From Abelmoschus esculentus (lineage: Eukaryota > Streptophyta > Magnoliopsida > Malvales > Malvaceae), in assembly GCA_035048815.1 (NCBI GenBank), contig JAUCBN010000018.1, positions 17,565,001 through 17,629,000 of the forward strand: a DNA stretch of 64,000 nucleotides, written 5' to 3'. A model generated the notes under the pieces. It had not been told where the DNA came from. It made no database searches and saw nothing but the letters and a program-made list of their open reading frames with translations. Positions within the stretch are counted from its first letter, which is position 1. Every line of letters begins with the position of its first letter. Of the stretch, positions 24,201 through 36,674 are shown in pieces. The translations under genes and the position numbers were made by a program.

Positions 24201-25285
24201 CCTATCCAGATTCCATAATGGAAGTGAGATCGTGTGACCATGGACTTTGTCACCGGGTTACCGATGACGTTGAGGAAACATGATGCTATATGGGTTATAG
24301 TTGACCGGTTGACCAAGTCGGCTCACTTCTTACGGGTGAGGATGGACTTTAGCTTGAAAAAGTTAGCTTGGTTGTACATCAAGGAGATCGTAAGGTTGCA
24401 TGGTGTACCTTCATCGATCATATCGAATAGGGATCCAAGGTTTACATCGAGGTTGTGGAGGTCTATCCATGAGGCTTTAAACACCAGGTTGTACTTCAGT
24501 ACGACTTTCCATCCTCAAAATGATGGAAAATTTGAGAGAGTTATCCAAATCTTAGAGGATATGCTCCGATGTTGTGCGGTAGACTTTGCTCATAGTTGAG
24601 AGGAGTAGTTGCCGCTGGTAGAGTTTGCTTACAACAACAGTTATCAGTCAAGCATCAAGATGGCTCTTTTTGAGGCCTTATACGGGTGTAGGTGTAGAAC
24701 ACCCTTGTGTTGAACAAAGCTTAATGAGAGAATAGTTGTGGGTTCAGAGCTTGTTAAGGAAACCGAAGAGAAGGTTCAGATCATCAAGGAAAGGTTGCAA
24801 GTAGCTTTTGACAGTCAGAAAGCTTATGTGGATAAGAAGCATAAACATATCGAGTATGAGCTTGAGGAGAAAATGTTTCTTAAAGTATCGCCGTGGAAAG
24901 GGATCATCCGGTTTGGTCGTAAAAAGAAGTTAAGTCTAAGGTATATCGGGCCTTATGAAGTTCTTCAGAGGGTTGGACCGGTAGCTGATCGGCTAGCTTT
25001 ACCTCTAGAGTTAGCACGTATACATGATGTGTTCTACGTGTCTATGTTAAGACATTACCGTTCCGATCCTTCATATATGGTTTAACTTGAGGAGATCGAA
25101 GTCAATATGGATTTCACTTACGAGGAGAGACCCATCAGAATCGTGGATAGAGGAGTTAAAGAGTTTAGGAACAAGTGTATACCTTTGGTAAAAGTGTTAT
25201 AGAGGAATCACGGAATCGAAGAAGCAACATGGGAATCGGAGAAGGACATGAGAGCCTAGTATCCTCATCTCTTCCTGACAAGTAA
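21207..25285 (+). pseudogene. gag-pol of chromovirus, many stops and frameshifts
   Basis: gag starts at 21207 (MSRRVRDQ) and meets a stop after eight codons; the longest gag piece is 21339-21848 with the KEWWETVE motif. A protease remnant reads MDSGSTHSYI near 21987. RT spans about 22440-23060: SPYRMAPKE-like, GFIRSSMSPWGAPILF, MRMCIDYR, then a TAG in place of Gln. The catalytic box reads VVFIDNILVYS, so the second Asp of the YIDD/FIDD motif is lost. RNase H (about 23400-23760), integrase (about 23990-24700; TMDFVTGLP, STTFHPQNDG) and the GPYEVLQRVGPVADRLALP region follow. Chromodomain-like sequence lies at 25105-25265. It is non-functional. Confidence 0.85.
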
Positions 25286-26995
25286 ATTCTGAAAATCGAC
25301 CTTTAAAACCCTAAGATTTTGAAATTAGTGATCGTTTTGTAAAAATTAAAAATTTAGGGGCAATTTTATGAAACAAGTCAGAACTTTGAATCTTTAAGGG
25401 TCTTTGATCCAATTATAATCCTAGCTGGTCTAGGCTTTCCAAATATTAATTAATTAACTCCAAAATCTATTTTAAGTTAAATAACTTAATTAAACTCAAT
25501 TTTAAACTCTTAAAACCCTTTTTAATTAATCTAAACATAACATATTTTTCTAATTTTCGTTTTTCCTCATTGGAGGTAGCCATTCATCAACTTTTCAAGG
25601 TAAAAACTCATTCTTTTTCAATAAAAATCGTTTATAATAATTATCTTAATTTTATCCTTCAAATTTTCTTGTTTTCTTATCGTTTCCTCGTTTTAAAACC
25701 TATAAAGCAATTGGGTCAGTTTTGGAGGTGAGATTTTGTCAATCCTCTAGAACAATAAAGTTTTTTACTAAAATTCCCAAGTTCTTGGCTTGGAGAAATT
25801 GTTTTAATCTTTTAATTTCATAAAAATCATTTTTTTGGCTAAAAATCTCAATTTTTGTTCCAGGGTTTTTACCCACTGTTTTTAGGTCTTAAATGGATTA
25901 TTTTTAATGTGTTAGGATGTTTATAAAGTGTTTTTAATATCCCTAATCCCGGAATATAGGCTTAAGTGAAGTTTGGTGTGTTCCGGCAAGTTTTCAGTTT
26001 AAGTTTTCATAGGTTTTAAGGGTTGTTGTATAGGGATCTGAATTGTTGGTTTCTTTTGTGAGTTTAGAGGAATTAAACCCCTTGGTTTTGATGCTTGAAA
26101 CAGGACAAGAGTTAGGCGATCGCGTTTGAAGGCGTTCCGGTTTGTTTTGGTGGTTTGGCAAGCAAGTATCGGTTATCAGTGAGTGGATGGAGGGCTGCCA
26201 ATTTGGCATGGATTTAAATGTTTTTCAAAGGTTTGGGGGTGTAGGGAAGGTGTGAAAAACCTCCTTATACTCGGAAGTAAGTTTTAAGTATTGCTTTCTT
26301 AAAAGTTCTCATATTATGCCTTGTTTTTGTAACGTTATTTGTCATGCTCTTGTTGTGTTGTGCATATGTGATTATGCGTGTTTTAATGCTCATGAGACTA
26401 TTTTTACAAAAGTTTTTATATGTATATGATGCTCCCACGATTTTGTTTTGAAAATATGAGAAAAATGGTTTTTACCGGTTTATGCACTTGATGCATGAGA
26501 TAATGGGATGCATATGGTTGATATTTGTTTTTAACGTAAAACTTGAGCATTGGTTTTTGATAATATATTGGTTAGTTAAGTGATGAACCTTATGGGACAA
26601 GTTGATCGATTAATAGATCTGAAGTGCACTATAAAGATTCAAAAGTCGTACGTGAATAAATTCCTTCTGTGTTGCATTTTGCCTTTTATTCTAATGTTAT
26701 GTGATGGGAGTGGTACTGTCACATACGGGTTGATCGGAGTGATATTGTCACTGGACACCAAGATGAGATAATTCATGTTAAGAGTGGTATCAACCTGCGC
26801 ATGCTCTGTCAGTGGTATTAACATGCGGTTGCCCTTTTATCCTAACGATTTGGAGTAGTACAAATCGGATCACTAACACCAATATATGTTTTTATTTTTC
26901 AAAGGTAAGTGTCATGGTTTTCACTTGATTGCATATGGTGTTATGCATGCGAGGTTTTATGTGTCGCACGTGTGGAGCAACCCAATGGACCCACA
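25286..26995. repeat. Unclassified LTR-like repeat region
   Basis: This does not match the 5' LTR of the preceding element. It shows features seen in LTRs: GC-richer blocks, TTCAAGGTAAAAACTC (a possible splice donor region) at about 25590, and a repeated-phrase zone at 26700-26870 (GGGAGTGGTACTGTCACA, GGAGTGATATTGTCACTGG, GAGTGGTATCAACCTGCGC). It may be an LTR of another retroelement that replaced the expected 3' LTR. No coding sequence is supported. Confidence 0.35.
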
Positions 26996-27238
26996 CACGA
27001 GAAATCATTATATAAATCGTATTCATATATAATTTTTGTATTGTTTTTAAATTTATAATTATTTTCATATAATCATTTTCTATTTTTATATAAAATATTA
27101 AAATTATCTTAAAATAATATAAAAATGTAATAAATAATTAAATAATTTTTAACGCTTAAAATTACGAATAACTTGATAAACCGATCTTTCCACACACATG
27201 AAATAGAAAAAAAATTATAAGATCTGCACCGTTAAAAT

Positions 27239-27777
27239 TAGAGGTGTTCATTGTTGGATACGGATCAGATCGAATCTAACTTTTTTGGATCTTCGGAGAT
27301 GATATAGTGATCCGTATCCGATCTAAAAAAAGCGGATATCCGCATATTCGAATATCGGATATTCGAATCGGATAGTTGGATATCCAATTATCCTAAAATA
27401 TAATTTGATTAAACTAATTTTTCGAATTTGAAGGCTATATTTATGAAAATTTTAGAATTTCGAATATAATAAACAACAAATTATTAAATACAACAAGATT
27501 CACATTTATAAAAGTTTTAATTTTTTATAAATTTTTGAATACAACAAACACTAAATTCTTAAATATAACATGATTATATTAATAAAAAATTAAATTTTCA
27601 GATTTTTGGATAATCCAAAACTTGAAATATTGTGATCCTTATCCGATCAAAAAAACTCAAAATCAGATCAAATATCCGGTCCAAAAATAAAAAACAAATC
27701 GAATATTCTAATTTTTAGATCAAATTAATAGATAATCAAATCGGATTGACCGGATCAAATATTTTTAAACACCCCTG
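27239..27777. mobile_element. hAT-like element, GGATATCGGATC family (copy 1)
   Basis: Left end TAGAGGTGTTCATTGTTGGA; right end read inward CAGGGGTGTTTAAAAATAT. Internal GGATATCCGCATATTCG-type units occur in both orientations. Flanking 8-mers GTTAAAAT and ATTTAAAC match 5/8. Related copies are at 33909, 47513 (reverse), 52205 and 58215. Confidence 0.65.
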
Positions 27778-29262
27778 ATTTAAACCGGTTATCAACGCTG
27801 TACCTCATCATCAACCACCTCAATCACCGGAAAGATGGCATCTTTTATTTTCAGTCGACACTTCGATAATTTCTATAAGGTCAAATTTATGTCCCTAGTA
27901 ATTATATTATGTGGAAATAGTAGAATTAATTTTTACTATTTATTTTTTAATTGATTTTAATTTTTCATTCATAAAAAATCAATATTAATTAAAATAATGA
28001 ATGTACAATATAATTAAATTATAAAGATCTAAGACGATGAAAATAGATAATTTTAACTAATTTTACAATTTACTTATAATATACGGATCAATAATTGAGT
28101 TTGATTTAATCGATCCAGTGATTATTCCTCAAGTCAACTAATAAAATTATAAAAAATTATTTAAATAGCTTAAATTTAAATAATTAACAAATTAAAAGAT
28201 AATTTTATAATAATAAATATATATATATATACATTTGATAACTAATAAAATTATTTTTAAAATATAATTTTATAAATAAAAAATTTAATATATACGTCTA
28301 AATTTGATTACTATTGGAACTACATTAAAAAAATAATTTCATAAATAAAAAATAAAATATATTTAATAATTATATTAAAAAAATATTTTTTATAATTTAA
28401 TTTATTAATAGATACAAATAATAGATTATTTAAATAAGTATTCAATAAAATTTTGTACTTACAATATCATTTTTTTTCAAATAATCAAATAAAATTAACT
28501 ATCTAATAATTTTATTAAATATTTTTTATAATCTACTAACAAAATCTAATAATCAAATCAATTAATATTATCAAATATTAATTAATATAATCTAATAATA
28601 ATTAACATTTATTCATTAATTATTAAAAAATTATTATTTATAAAAATCATAATAGAAAATATATGGTGTTTTTTTAAAAAGGAAAAGAGATAAAAAAATA
28701 TTCCTAAATTGATTTTTTATTTGGTTTTTATATTTAATAGTAATTCTTTTACAATAAAAATAATGAGGAGAAAAATAATTGCGATAGACTTTAATTTGTT
28801 GAATAAAAATAATAATGAGGAGAAAAATGTAATTGTCTCATAATTGCAACAACCCATTTCTTTTGGGTCCCACTTGAGGACAAAAAAGGGAAATGCATAA
28901 TACAACCAACACCATGCAGGCTTTGACCGGTCCGGTTTAGCCTTTGTGATTATCGTTTAGCTACAAACTGACTACTCAATGATTAAGTCTAATTATTTTC
29001 TCTGATTATTAATAGAAGTTGAAGGTAATTTGTGATAATAAAATATATTAAGATATTAATATATAATTGAGTGATTAAAATATAATTGTATTTATAATTA
29101 AGTTATTTTTGTTATAATTTGCTTTTCGCTAACAATATTTATATAAAAATCTACGTATAAATTATACTTTATAGTGACGAGTTTGATTATTCATTTAAAT
29201 ATTTAAGAATTTATTTAATTTTTTATATAAATAACTATTATAAGTTTAATTAATCTCATTTA
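27778..29262. other. AT-rich spacer
   Basis: No gene. It is mostly A+T with simple stretches such as TATATATATATA at about 28220. A GC-normal patch at 28900-28980 holds nothing recognised. Confidence 0.45.
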
Positions 29263-29840
29263 TAGGGGTGATAGTGAGCCTGATCAGTTTGTAAGTTATT
29301 TGAGTTTGACTCGGTCAAAGTTTAGTCAAAGCTTGATTCGAGTTTGTGTTCGACTCAAGATTTTAACAAGTCAAGCCGATCTAAGTTCGGCTCGAAAAAC
29401 TCGTGAACAGACTCAAAATAATTATATTATATATATGCTACACATACCCTAAAAATAATATATTTAACAAATGAAAAGCAATAAAACAAAATAGAAGAAA
29501 TTCATTAAAAATAAATAAATTAAAATAAATTAGAAATTTTGTTCCCTTTCTCAATATTGAATTTTGTTTTTGGTGTTGGTTATGAAAAATATTTTTAACG
29601 AGGTCCTATCTTTTATATAAAAATATAATAAATTTGTCTATTTTTGGTCGAGCTGAGTCGAGCCTAACAAGCCCGAGCGAAGCTCAAGCCGAGACCTACG
29701 AGCTTCGAGTATGAGCCCAGCCCAATAATATTATTTCTGAGCCGAGTCTAAACCTAAAATTTCGAACACGTTGAACCTCGAACCCGAACCCAACCTGGCC
29801 TAATCAAACTCAAACTCGACTCGATTCGTTATCACCCCTA
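29263..29840. mobile_element. hAT-like element, GAGCTCGA family
   Basis: Termini TAGGGGTGATAGTGAGC and, inward from the right, TAGGGGTGATAACGAATC are inverted. Flanking 8-mers CTCATTTA (29255-29262) and CTCATCTC (29841-29848) match 6/8. Subterminal units CGAGTTTG/CTCGACTCG and an AT-rich core are present. No transposase. Confidence 0.7.
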
Positions 29841-29848
29841 CTCATCTC

Positions 29849-31121
29849 TCACGGAAATTATTTCCATATAAATAACCATTAAAAGTTTAATTAATGGAAT
29901 TTAAAGTTTAGAAATTTAACTATCTTATTATAGAATGAGTTTTAAGTTGGATTTTTTTTGCCAAATTTTATTTTAGGTATTTATTTATTTGATTTTTCTC
30001 CCTGCCTAAAGGTAACTGGTCAGTCAATTTTTCTTCATGACTGACTGACAGAACAGCAGAAAATGAGGTCATACATTCACAAAACTTTGGCACTTTCCTA
30101 CCCTTTTCACAACCCAAAATAATACAGAGAAACAACAAAATCTTTATATAAGATGAGCACAAGTCAGGGTTTTTTTTTTTCGAATTCTATTAAAAAATAT
30201 TATTTTAAATTTTATTTAATATTATTTTTTATAATTTTAGTTTAATTCGATTCAAAAATTATATATCTTAATTCATATTTGACATAATTTAATATATAAA
30301 ATAATTTTAATTTCAAAATTTTAATTATAAAAATTAATTATAAAATTTAATTATTTTAAGAATTGATCATAAAAAATTAAAGTATTTAATTATAAAAAAT
30401 ATTATTACAAAATATATTAAGAATATATGAAAAAATTACAGATTGGGTCGAGTTAAAACCTATTCGGTCCGATTGAAATCGTCATCCCTACTTTATACTG
30501 TAATACTTAGATGATAGTAATTTTTTATAATTCATGTACCTATTTTTAATTAATTATTATTTTTAAGTACATTATAGTCTATTATTACTAAAAATATTAT
30601 ATTAACTAATTTAACGAACGCTAAACCTCACAACTACAAATGTAACGCAAAATATCATTTACTCCTTGAATTTGGTAAATGAATTCAATTTGGTCCTTGA
30701 ATTTTTTATTGTCCGTATTAATCCCTAAACTTAGTTTTTTTATGATAAGAAATTCTAGGTTTATGTCATGTGGTACAATTTGGTCCTTGAATTTTCTATT
30801 GTTCGTATTAGTCCACACGATGCGAGTGAACAAAATATTTTATATAAATATATATTTATAAAAAAAATATTCGATAAATGACAACAAATGAAGTGAAAAA
30901 AGATTTATATATAAACCTATTGATATCATGTTCGATCATTAAGTAACGATTTTTGTTTTTTCACTTAATAGGGATATAAAATTATAAATCAAGTGTGTAA
31001 ATAAATAATAAAATAAATCCCTCGATGTTTATTTATTTTTAATTTGCACATCCAATTTTTTTTAAATATAACTTTAGGGTGAAATTCCAAAAATATGATA
31101 ATTTAAAAAAAATATTTTTTA
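29849..31121. other. AT-rich spacer with a direct repeat
   Basis: No gene. Around 30686-30815 the phrase TTTGGTCCTTGAATTTT and the following sequence occur twice, about 91 bp apart, a common transposon-end pattern in dicots. The rest is AT-rich. Confidence 0.4.
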
Positions 31122-31461
31122 AAATATTGTACTAGCCATTTTATTTCCTAAAATATTGTACATTGAATAGTAAGTTTAAAGATTATCATAGAAGAATCCG
31201 ACTTTGAATAGTGAAATGGATTAAATCGAATAAAAAATTAAAATCGATACCAAGAGGTGCCAACTTTGAATAGTGATTTTGCAGAAAACACTTCGAAAAT
31301 TATAAAAACACTGTTCAAAGTCAATACCAAGAGGTATTGATTTTAATTTTTTATTCGATTTAATCTATTTCACTATTTAAAGTCGAATTATTTTGTAGTC
31401 ATCTTTAAAATTACTATTCAAAGTACAATATTTTGGGAAATAAAATGGCTAGTACAATATT
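31122..31461. mobile_element. Long hairpin (foldback MITE)
   Basis: Left arm 31122-31270 and right arm 31315-31461 are inverted copies with roughly 90% match by eye; the outer 20 bases (AATATTGTACTAGCCATTTT) are identical. The loop is about 45 bp. Inner direct copies of ACTTTGAATAGTG are present. A transcript would form one stem of about 140 bp. It ends about 530 bp upstream of the BES1/BZR1-family start codon. Confidence 0.75.
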
Positions 31462-31837
31462 TACGTAAATTTTTTGAACTTTAGGATTTCAATTGTCAAA
31501 TGAAAAAGTTTAAGGACAAAATTAAAAAATAGATAGAGGACCAATTTTGTCATTATACCTAAAAAATATTAACAAAGGAAAAGACTGTCGACATTGGGTT
31601 AAGCAACCCGTAACCGTGTTTTCACTTTCCAAGGAAAATCAGTCCTTTTATTCATGAAAGTGTGAAAACAAGAAGGAAAAAGAAGGCGCTAGCTAGAGGG
31701 AGAGAGAAGGGAAGGTTGAAGAATCTAATCTATATGGAAGCATCAAACAGCTGGGAAAAAGGGTTTTAATCTTCCCCTCTAGAACCAGTAAAAAATCCCT
31801 TCAATTTTCAACCATAAACAACAGTAATATACTCGTG

Positions 31838-31853
31838 AAAGAGAGAGAGAGAC
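31838..31853 (+). promoter_or_regulatory. GA-repeat in 5' region of BES1/BZR1-family gene
   Basis: A GAAAGAGAGAGAGAGAC tract about 140 bp before the start codon. GAGA tracts are frequent in plant core promoters and 5' UTRs and are bound by BPC factors in known cases. Its role here is inference. Confidence 0.3.
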
Positions 31854-31990
31854 CGAGTCTTGTCTCCTGCGTGTCTTCTCTTTGGAACTTTGCTCATCTG
31901 TCTCTGTTTCTCCCTTTAATGCAACCCTTATCTTCTTCTTCATAGAGTACTTGAATCTTGGAAAAAAGCAAAGGTGTTTGAAAGAGAAAG

Positions 31991-33311
31991 ATGACAGGGG
32001 GATCTGGGAGATTACCGACATGGAAAGAGAGGGAAAACAACAAGAGAAGGGAACGGAGGAGAAGAGCCATAGCTGCAAAGATATACACTGGTCTTCGAGC
32101 TCAAGGCAACTATAAGCTTCCTAAACATTGTGACAACAACGAGGTCTTGAAAGCTCTTTGTTCTGAGGCTGGTTGGATCGTTGAAGAAGATGGCACCACT
32201 TATCGCAAGGTTTGCTTTCTTTTTCCTTGTGAAATTTCTGGGTTTTCTTCGTTTTACAATAATAGATCTATATATGCATGGGTTGTTTTGGTATTAAATT
32301 TAGATTCTAGATGGCTGTTCTGAACTGGGTTTGTTTGTTCTGATGTTTTATGTTTTCAAAATCTGGGTCTTTTACTTTGGGTTGATCTGGGTTGAACTTG
32401 AAGAAGAGAAGGTTTTATATGCTTGAATCTGATTACATAAAAGTTGCATCTTTTCATTAATCTGGCTGAAGTAATATTCTTTGATGTTCACAGATCTTGA
32501 TTGTTCAAAAGAATATAGCAAAAAGGGTTTAATCCTTTTTGTTTTCCCCTGATTCCTTTTTGTAATGATTTTGATCCAGGGTTGCAAGCCACCTCCATCT
32601 GATTTTGCAGGGACCTCGGCTAACATCAGTGCATGTTCATCTCTTCAACCGAGCCCACAGTCCTCATCCTTCCCAAGTCCTGTTCCTTCATACCATGCTA
32701 GCCCTTCATCCTCCTTGTGCCCGAGCCCTACTCGATTCGATTCGAATCCGTCGAACTCCCTTCTTCCGTTCCTTCGCAACATTGCTGCCATCCCTAATAA
32801 TCTCCCTCCTCTTAGAATATCCAATAGTGCTCCTGTAACCCCCCCTCTTTCATCCCCCACTTCAAGAGGATCTAAGCCCAAACCTGACTGGGAATCACTT
32901 TCAAATGGTTCTCTGAACTCTATCCGGCACCCTTTTTTTGCTACATCCGCCCCATCTAGTCCCACAAGGCGACACCACCACACACCAGCCACCATACCGG
33001 AATGCGATGAATCTGATGCCTCAACTGTGGACTCTGGTCGCTGGGTGACTTTTCAGACAATGCCATCATCCGCAGCAGCCCCTCCTTCACCAACTTTTAA
33101 CCTCGTGAAGAGGGTTGTACAACAGAATCCTCTCCAAGATGGTGTCACTAGACATGGAGGGGTCACCTGGGGGGCAGTTACAGAGATGGGAAGAGACTCA
33201 GAGTTCAACTTCGAGAACAACAGAGTAAAAGCTTGGGAAGGTGAAAGAATACACGAAATCGGAGTCGATGATCTGGAACTCACACTAGGAACTAGCAAGA
33301 CTTGTGCATAA
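31991..33311 (+). CDS. BEH1: BES1/BZR1 homolog (BEH1-like) transcription factor
   Basis: Brassinosteroid-response transcription factor. Exon 1 is 31991-32209 (73 codons, ending TTYRK), with GT at 32210. The intron is 370 bp and exon 2 is 32580-33311, phase 0; the protein is 316 residues, normal for the family. Residues 9-73 are the basic DNA-binding domain (WKERENNKRRERRRRAIAAK). A Ser/Pro-rich middle carries GSK3-type sites and the 14-3-3-type segment RISNSAPVTP (152-161). A PEST-like stretch, IPECDESDASTVDS, spans 212-225. The C-terminus has WEGERIHEIGVDDLELTLG with the EAR motif LELTL (305-309), used in the family to recruit TOPLESS co-repressors. The frame is fully open. BEH1-like assignment is from recall; BEH2-BEH4 are alternatives. 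Confidence 0.93.
32210..32579 (+). other. Intron of BES1/BZR1-family gene
   Basis: Starts GTTTGC after codon 73 and ends TTTGATCCAG. It sits at the position conserved in this family, directly after the DNA-binding domain. Confidence 0.9.
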
Positions 33312-33908
33312 CCTTTGCTGCATTATCGTCTGTGCCATATTCAATTTGAGTTCCTGCATTGCTCCGAGATCATCGTTCCATCATCTCTGTACATTTTTTA
33401 GCTCAAGGAACTCAAGGCTACTATCAATCTTCCAGTGGCATGAAGGAGAAAGTGAAGTGATTCTATAAAAATTGTTAATGTTTTCTGATACTTTATTCAT
33501 TAACTTATGAGTTGATAGGGTTCCAATGGAGGGATTGTGTTCCTTTACTAGTTTATGGAGAACCCAAGGATTTATCAATCTATGAAAAGTTAGTTCTGTT
33601 AAATTGTTTTTCATTAATAATACAATTATACTTCTAATATTCTTTTAAAAAATTAACAAATATAACAAATGAGGTATAAATCGTTTTTTTTATTATATTT
33701 TTATTATTGTTTTACTTTAAAATAGTGAGTTTAAGGTTAGGGATTTATGGTTAGGGTTTAAGTAAATAAAGGTAAAATATATTTTTTAGTATATAGAGTT
33801 TAGGATTTCGTGAAAATTAGGGTTAAAATTTAATTTTTATAATAATTTTTAATATGGGATATATGATTAGGGGCGGATGTTTTGTACTTACAACTGGAAG
33901 GTATAATT
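33312..33908. other. 3' UTR and AT-rich repeat
   Basis: 33312 to about 33630 is the likely 3' UTR of the BES1/BZR1-family gene. 33720-33850 holds the AT-rich repeat also seen near 2090-2440 and, beyond the next element, at 34470-34620. Confidence 0.5.
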
Positions 33909-34429
33909 TAGGGGTGTTTATTGTTGGATATCGGATCGGATCTAATTTTTTTGGATATTCAGGTTTTTGGATCGATAATATAGTGATCTGTATTCAATTC
34001 GAAAAATGGATATCTGTATATTCGGATATTGAATATTTGGATTGGATAGTCAAATATCTGATTATCCAAAAATATAATTTAATTAAACTAATTTTTCGAA
34101 TTTGAAGGTTGTATTTATGAAAAATTTAAAATTTCGTATATAATAAACAACACATTATTAAATACAAGAAGATTCATATTTATAAAAGTTTTAATTTTTA
34201 AAATTTTTGAATATGACAAGTATTAACTTATTGAATGTAACAAAATTAATATTAATGAAAATTTGAATTCCTGGATTTTTAGACAATCCAAAACTTGAAA
34301 TATTATGATTCATATCTAATTCGAAAAATTTTAAATTGGATCAAATTTTCTGTTCAAAAATAAAAATCGAATCGGATATCTTAATTTTTTGATCGGATTG
34401 ACCGAATCAGATATTTTTAAACATCCCTA
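33909..34429. mobile_element. hAT-like element, GGATATCGGATC family (copy 2)
   Basis: Left end TAGGGGTGTTTATTGTTGG; right end read inward TAGGGATGTTTAAAAATAT. Flanking 8-mers GTATAATT (33901-33908) and GTGTAAAT (34430-34437) match 6/8. Interior is alignable by eye with copy 1. Non-coding. Confidence 0.7.
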
Positions 34430-35027
34430 GTGTAAATCACTCGTTGTTTATTGTGCTTCTATTGGTGCCTTTATTTTAAAATAATAAGTTTAGAGTTAAA
34501 ATTAAGGGTTATGATTAGAGTTTAGGGAATTAATTGATGAAAAAAATAAAATTAAAGTTTAAAAATTAATTTTAAATATTTTTTAATATAAAACATAAAG
34601 AAAATATAGTTATGGGATTGTTGCAATTTGATGATCTCTCATGGATATGGGAAATCATTCTTATAATAGATTTTATAAAATTTAATTTAAATTAATTTAT
34701 TAATGAATTAAATATTAATAATTATGAATTAATATTTTTTAAAATATATATTTTTAAAAATTATATTTTAAATGTATATTTGGTGCAAAAATATTTTAAA
34801 TATTTATAAAAAATATATACTTTATATGTGATACTTATATGTATTGTTTTTAAGATATTAAATTTTATTTATTTATTATATGGTCCCTCTTGTCTTTATA
34901 CCACGTGATGTGTACTATTTTTTGTCGTGACGATGTCACGATCAATTATTGTACTGTATATATGTATAAGACTTATGACTAAAATAGCCCTGCCTTTTAC
35001 TCCCTCCATTTTAATAGATTATTTATT
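34430..35027. other. AT-rich spacer
   Basis: No gene. It contains the dispersed AT-rich repeat at 34470-34620. Confidence 0.4.
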
Positions 35028-36661
35028 ATGAAAATTTTACGACGGACGTCGAACACCGTTAAACATTAGTGAACACTATTAAACAAATTAATAAAGATTA
35101 TAAATCTTAAGGACTTAATATATAATTAATAAATATTTAAAAAAAAGTTTTTAATTAAATTATTTTTTACACGTAAAATTATATTGATGGTCACCCAACT
35201 ATCACTTTTTTTCTTGTGTTGGTCACTCAATTAATTTTTTTTTTATCAAAATCGTCATTAAAATTTCACAACGGGCGTCGAACATCGCTGAATACCATTC
35301 ATGTTGAACATTGTTGAACACTATTAAACAAATTAATAAAGATTATAAATCTTAAGGACTTAACATATAATTAATAAATATTTAAAATAAATTTTTAATT
35401 AAATTATTTTTTACACGTAAAATTATATTGATGGTCATTCAACTATCATTTTTTTTCTTCTGTTGGTCACTCAATTACTTTTTTTTTTATCAAAATCATC
35501 ATTAAAATTTCATTTTGTGATATTTTTATCATTGACTATTAAATATTTAACGATAACTATGACATGGTATGGTTTAATAATAATTTTAGTCCTTAAAATT
35601 ATTATATTATATCAGATTAATCCAAATAAAAAATTACTCATCAAATATTTCAATTAAACCCCAAAATTTTTATCATTTTTTTCTTCCTCTTTCAACCCTA
35701 CTTTAAAAATTAATTTGTCAATTCTCTCATTATTTTTCGTGTATGTGTGACAATTTATTAAGTTTCGGATTATAAAAAATCATTTTAATTTTATAATTTA
35801 TTCTTTTAAAATCTAAGTTTAAAAAATAGTTTCTTTTTCTTCGAATCATGATGGCGTTTTCGTCGAATAGTTTCTTTTTCGGTCCAAGGAAGGTTGTGTT
35901 CCGGCATCTAAGAAGTCACTGATGCCAAATTTGTGTGAAGTTGTGTGAACATCCATATGAAGATCGAAAAGCTGGATTGCTCAATAAAAATTTAAGTGAA
36001 ACCAAATTTTATATAATCTCAAGAAAAATTTTACGACGGACGTCGAATTGATCTATATTTACATGTTAAAGACTTTATGACTATTTATATATATGAACCT
36101 TTATATGAATTGATAAATCAAATTTCTTTATGGATCCGATAAGCATAAAAAGGATAAAATATATATACTAGTAGTTTGGGAAAGTCAAAGAAGGTAGATT
36201 AGATTTTAAAAGAACAAATCATAAAATTAAAATGATTTTCTATTATCTAAAATTTAATAAATTGTTCAAAGACACAAGAGAAATAAAGAGAGGGTTGACA
36301 AATTAAGTTTTTAAAGTAATGTTACAAGAGAAAAAAGAGAAAAAAATTTGATATTTAGTTCAAATACTTGATGAGTTATATTCTATTAGAATTAGTCTAA
36401 TATAATATAATAGCTTTAGAGACTAAAATTATTATTAAACCATGTCATATCACAATCTTTATTAAATATTTAACAGTTGATGACCAAAATAATAATGAAA
36501 TATAACGTTAACAATGATTTTGATGAAAAAAATAATTTAGTGACCAACCCAAGAAATGAGTGATAGTTGGATGATCATTCGTATAGTTTTCCTTATAAAA
36601 AGTAATTTAATTGACAATGTTGATTGTTAGTGGTGTTCAACAATGTTCGACGCACGTTATA
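35028..36661. mobile_element. Large foldback element with tandem end unit
   Basis: The right arm (about 36180-36661) is an inverted copy of 35269 to about 35830, including the outer AACGGGCGTCGAACATCG/AACGTGCGTCGAACATTG ends. Outside the left arm an extra copy of the terminal unit (35028-35268) repeats in direct orientation, offset 245 bp. The middle (35830-36180) is not inverted, is GC-richer, and includes another copy of TTTTACGACGGACGTCGAA (36025-36043). The form resembles Mutator-type foldbacks. No transposase. Confidence 0.6.
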
Positions 36662-36669
36662 TACTTATC

Positions 36670-36674
36670 CTATT
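36670..36674. repeat. Target-site duplication CTATT (left)
   Basis: CTATT directly before the 5' LTR; identical to 47311-47315 after the 3' LTR. Confidence 0.85.

Larger units (their letters stand above)
18848..25285 (+). mobile_element. Ty3/gypsy chromovirus (Tekay/Del type), decayed
   Basis: 5' LTR 18848-21028, then a primer-binding site matching initiator tRNA-Met (TGGTATCAGAGC, 21034-21045), gag, protease, RT, RNase H, integrase and a C-terminal chromodomain remnant, all on the plus strand and full of stops. No 3' LTR matching the 5' LTR follows; the DNA after 25285 is unrelated to it. The element is therefore truncated or rearranged at its 3' side and is immobile. Confidence 0.85.

Noticed and set aside
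26639..26824. 61-63-codon frames on both strands in the LTR-like region
   Set aside because: Short, overlapping on opposite strands, no domain, within repeat sequence.
32645..33298. Long minus-strand frames opposite BES1/BZR1 exon 2
   Set aside because: Mirror frames caused by the Ser/Pro-rich sense codons; no family resemblance.
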